Below are positions 33,134-33,197 of a stretch of 33,197 nucleotides of DNA, piece after piece (within the stretch, counting starts at the first letter, position 1; each line of letters opens with the position of its first letter). The stretch is taken from assembly GCF_004959775.1 (NCBI RefSeq), contig NZ_SJZG01000021.1:1-33197 (forward strand), read 5' to 3'. The translations under genes and the position numbers were made by a program. This DNA is from Agromyces sp. H66. GTDB lineage: Bacteria > Actinomycetota > Actinomycetes > Actinomycetales > Microbacteriaceae. Under the pieces are notes generated by a model that worked only from the letters and a program-made list of their open reading frames with translations, did no database searches and was not told the origin of the DNA.

Positions 33134-33156
33134 CTGTGCCATTAATGTGCCATTAA
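33134..33156. repeat. Right copy of 23-bp repeat (putative integrase arm site)
   Basis: Identical in sequence and orientation to 14447-14469: two tandem TTAATGGCACA units on the minus strand plus a G. The copies are 18,687 bases apart. Only 41 bases of the window follow, and these show no match to tRNA-Phe, so the right attachment core is expected just outside. Confidence 0.7.
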
Positions 33157-33197
33157 ATGGCTCTCCTGACGCTTCCGTGGGTGGTTGAGCGCGTCGG

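Larger units (their letters stand above)
14414..33156. mobile_element. tRNA-Phe-associated integrative (probably mobilizable) element, minimum extent
   Basis: The region has a tyrosine integrase and excisionase-like gene at the tRNA-Phe end, a MobF relaxase, defence cargo, and a perfect 23-bp direct repeat near both ends (14447-14469 and 33134-33156). No ATPase, coupling protein or channel genes of a conjugation apparatus are seen, so it is better called mobilizable than self-transmissible. The left boundary is probably in the tRNA-Phe 3' half (14340-14378). The right boundary probably lies just beyond the window end, because no tRNA-Phe 3' duplicate is visible before 33197. Confidence 0.8.

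Noticed and set aside
32936..33142. Upstream extension of the DUF4839 protein to ATG 33142.
   Set aside because: That start lies in the 23-bp repeat and the added residues have no family counterpart; ATG 33004 has a ribosome site and the typical N-terminus.
14447..33156. The 23-bp direct repeat as the attL/attR crossover itself.
   Set aside because: Not fully excluded, but its internal tandem 11-mer structure and position inside the integrase gene, away from tRNA-Phe, fit arm-type sites better.

Overview
The window is high-GC DNA from an actinobacterium, most likely a member of Microbacteriaceae. The guess rests on codon use, GTG/TTG starts, leaderless promoters and a fol/ftsH/tilS neighbourhood typical of that group. 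It has two parts.

Part A (1-14.4 kb) is ordinary core chromosome. A long leftward block of closely spaced or overlapping genes runs tilS, hpt, ftsH, folE, folP, folB, folK, a DUF3180 membrane protein, two bacterial PH-domain membrane proteins, a Rossmann/DUF2520 protein and panC. It covers tRNA modification, purine salvage, membrane proteolysis, folate synthesis and pantothenate synthesis. Inorganic pyrophosphatase (ppa) diverges from tilS. Next come two leftward secreted peptidoglycan hydrolases (NlpC/P60 and M23/LytM) with related coiled-coil N-termini, then rightward tRNA-Glu, tRNA-Asp and tRNA-Phe.

Part B (14.4-33.16 kb) is an integrative, probably mobilizable element next to tRNA-Phe. 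Its backbone is a tyrosine integrase, a small excisionase-like HTH protein, a divergent 237-aa protein and a MobF (TrwC/TraA-type) relaxase-helicase. No type IV secretion or coupling protein genes are visible. A perfect 23-bp repeat, made of two tandem 11-mers, occurs in the integrase 3' end and again at 33.13 kb; I read these as integrase arm-type sites at the two ends. A 13-15 bp sequence occurs twice in the xis/237-aa divergent promoter region and once, with one change, before the relaxase start, suggesting a common regulator for excision and transfer.

The cargo between the 237-aa gene and the relaxase is a Qat anti-phage operon (qatA-qatB-qatC-qatD, leftward) and a divergent cytoplasmic Ser/Thr protein kinase with an unrecognised ~320-residue C-terminal region. 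qatB is split by an IS1380-family insertion with a 5-bp duplication (CTAAG). Removing the IS and one duplication restores an uninterrupted 270-codon qatB, so the damage is otherwise clean. Right of the relaxase lie a small membrane protein, a membrane/coiled-coil protein gene split by a second, diverged IS1380-family element (CTAAA duplication; also restored in frame on removal), an unknown 301-aa protein and a DUF4839 membrane-anchored protein.

The most interesting material is the insertionally broken Qat system with its kinase neighbour, the shared-operator logic of the element, and a conserved stem-loop in the leaders of the two IS elements. No gene-free stretch exceeds about 300 bases.
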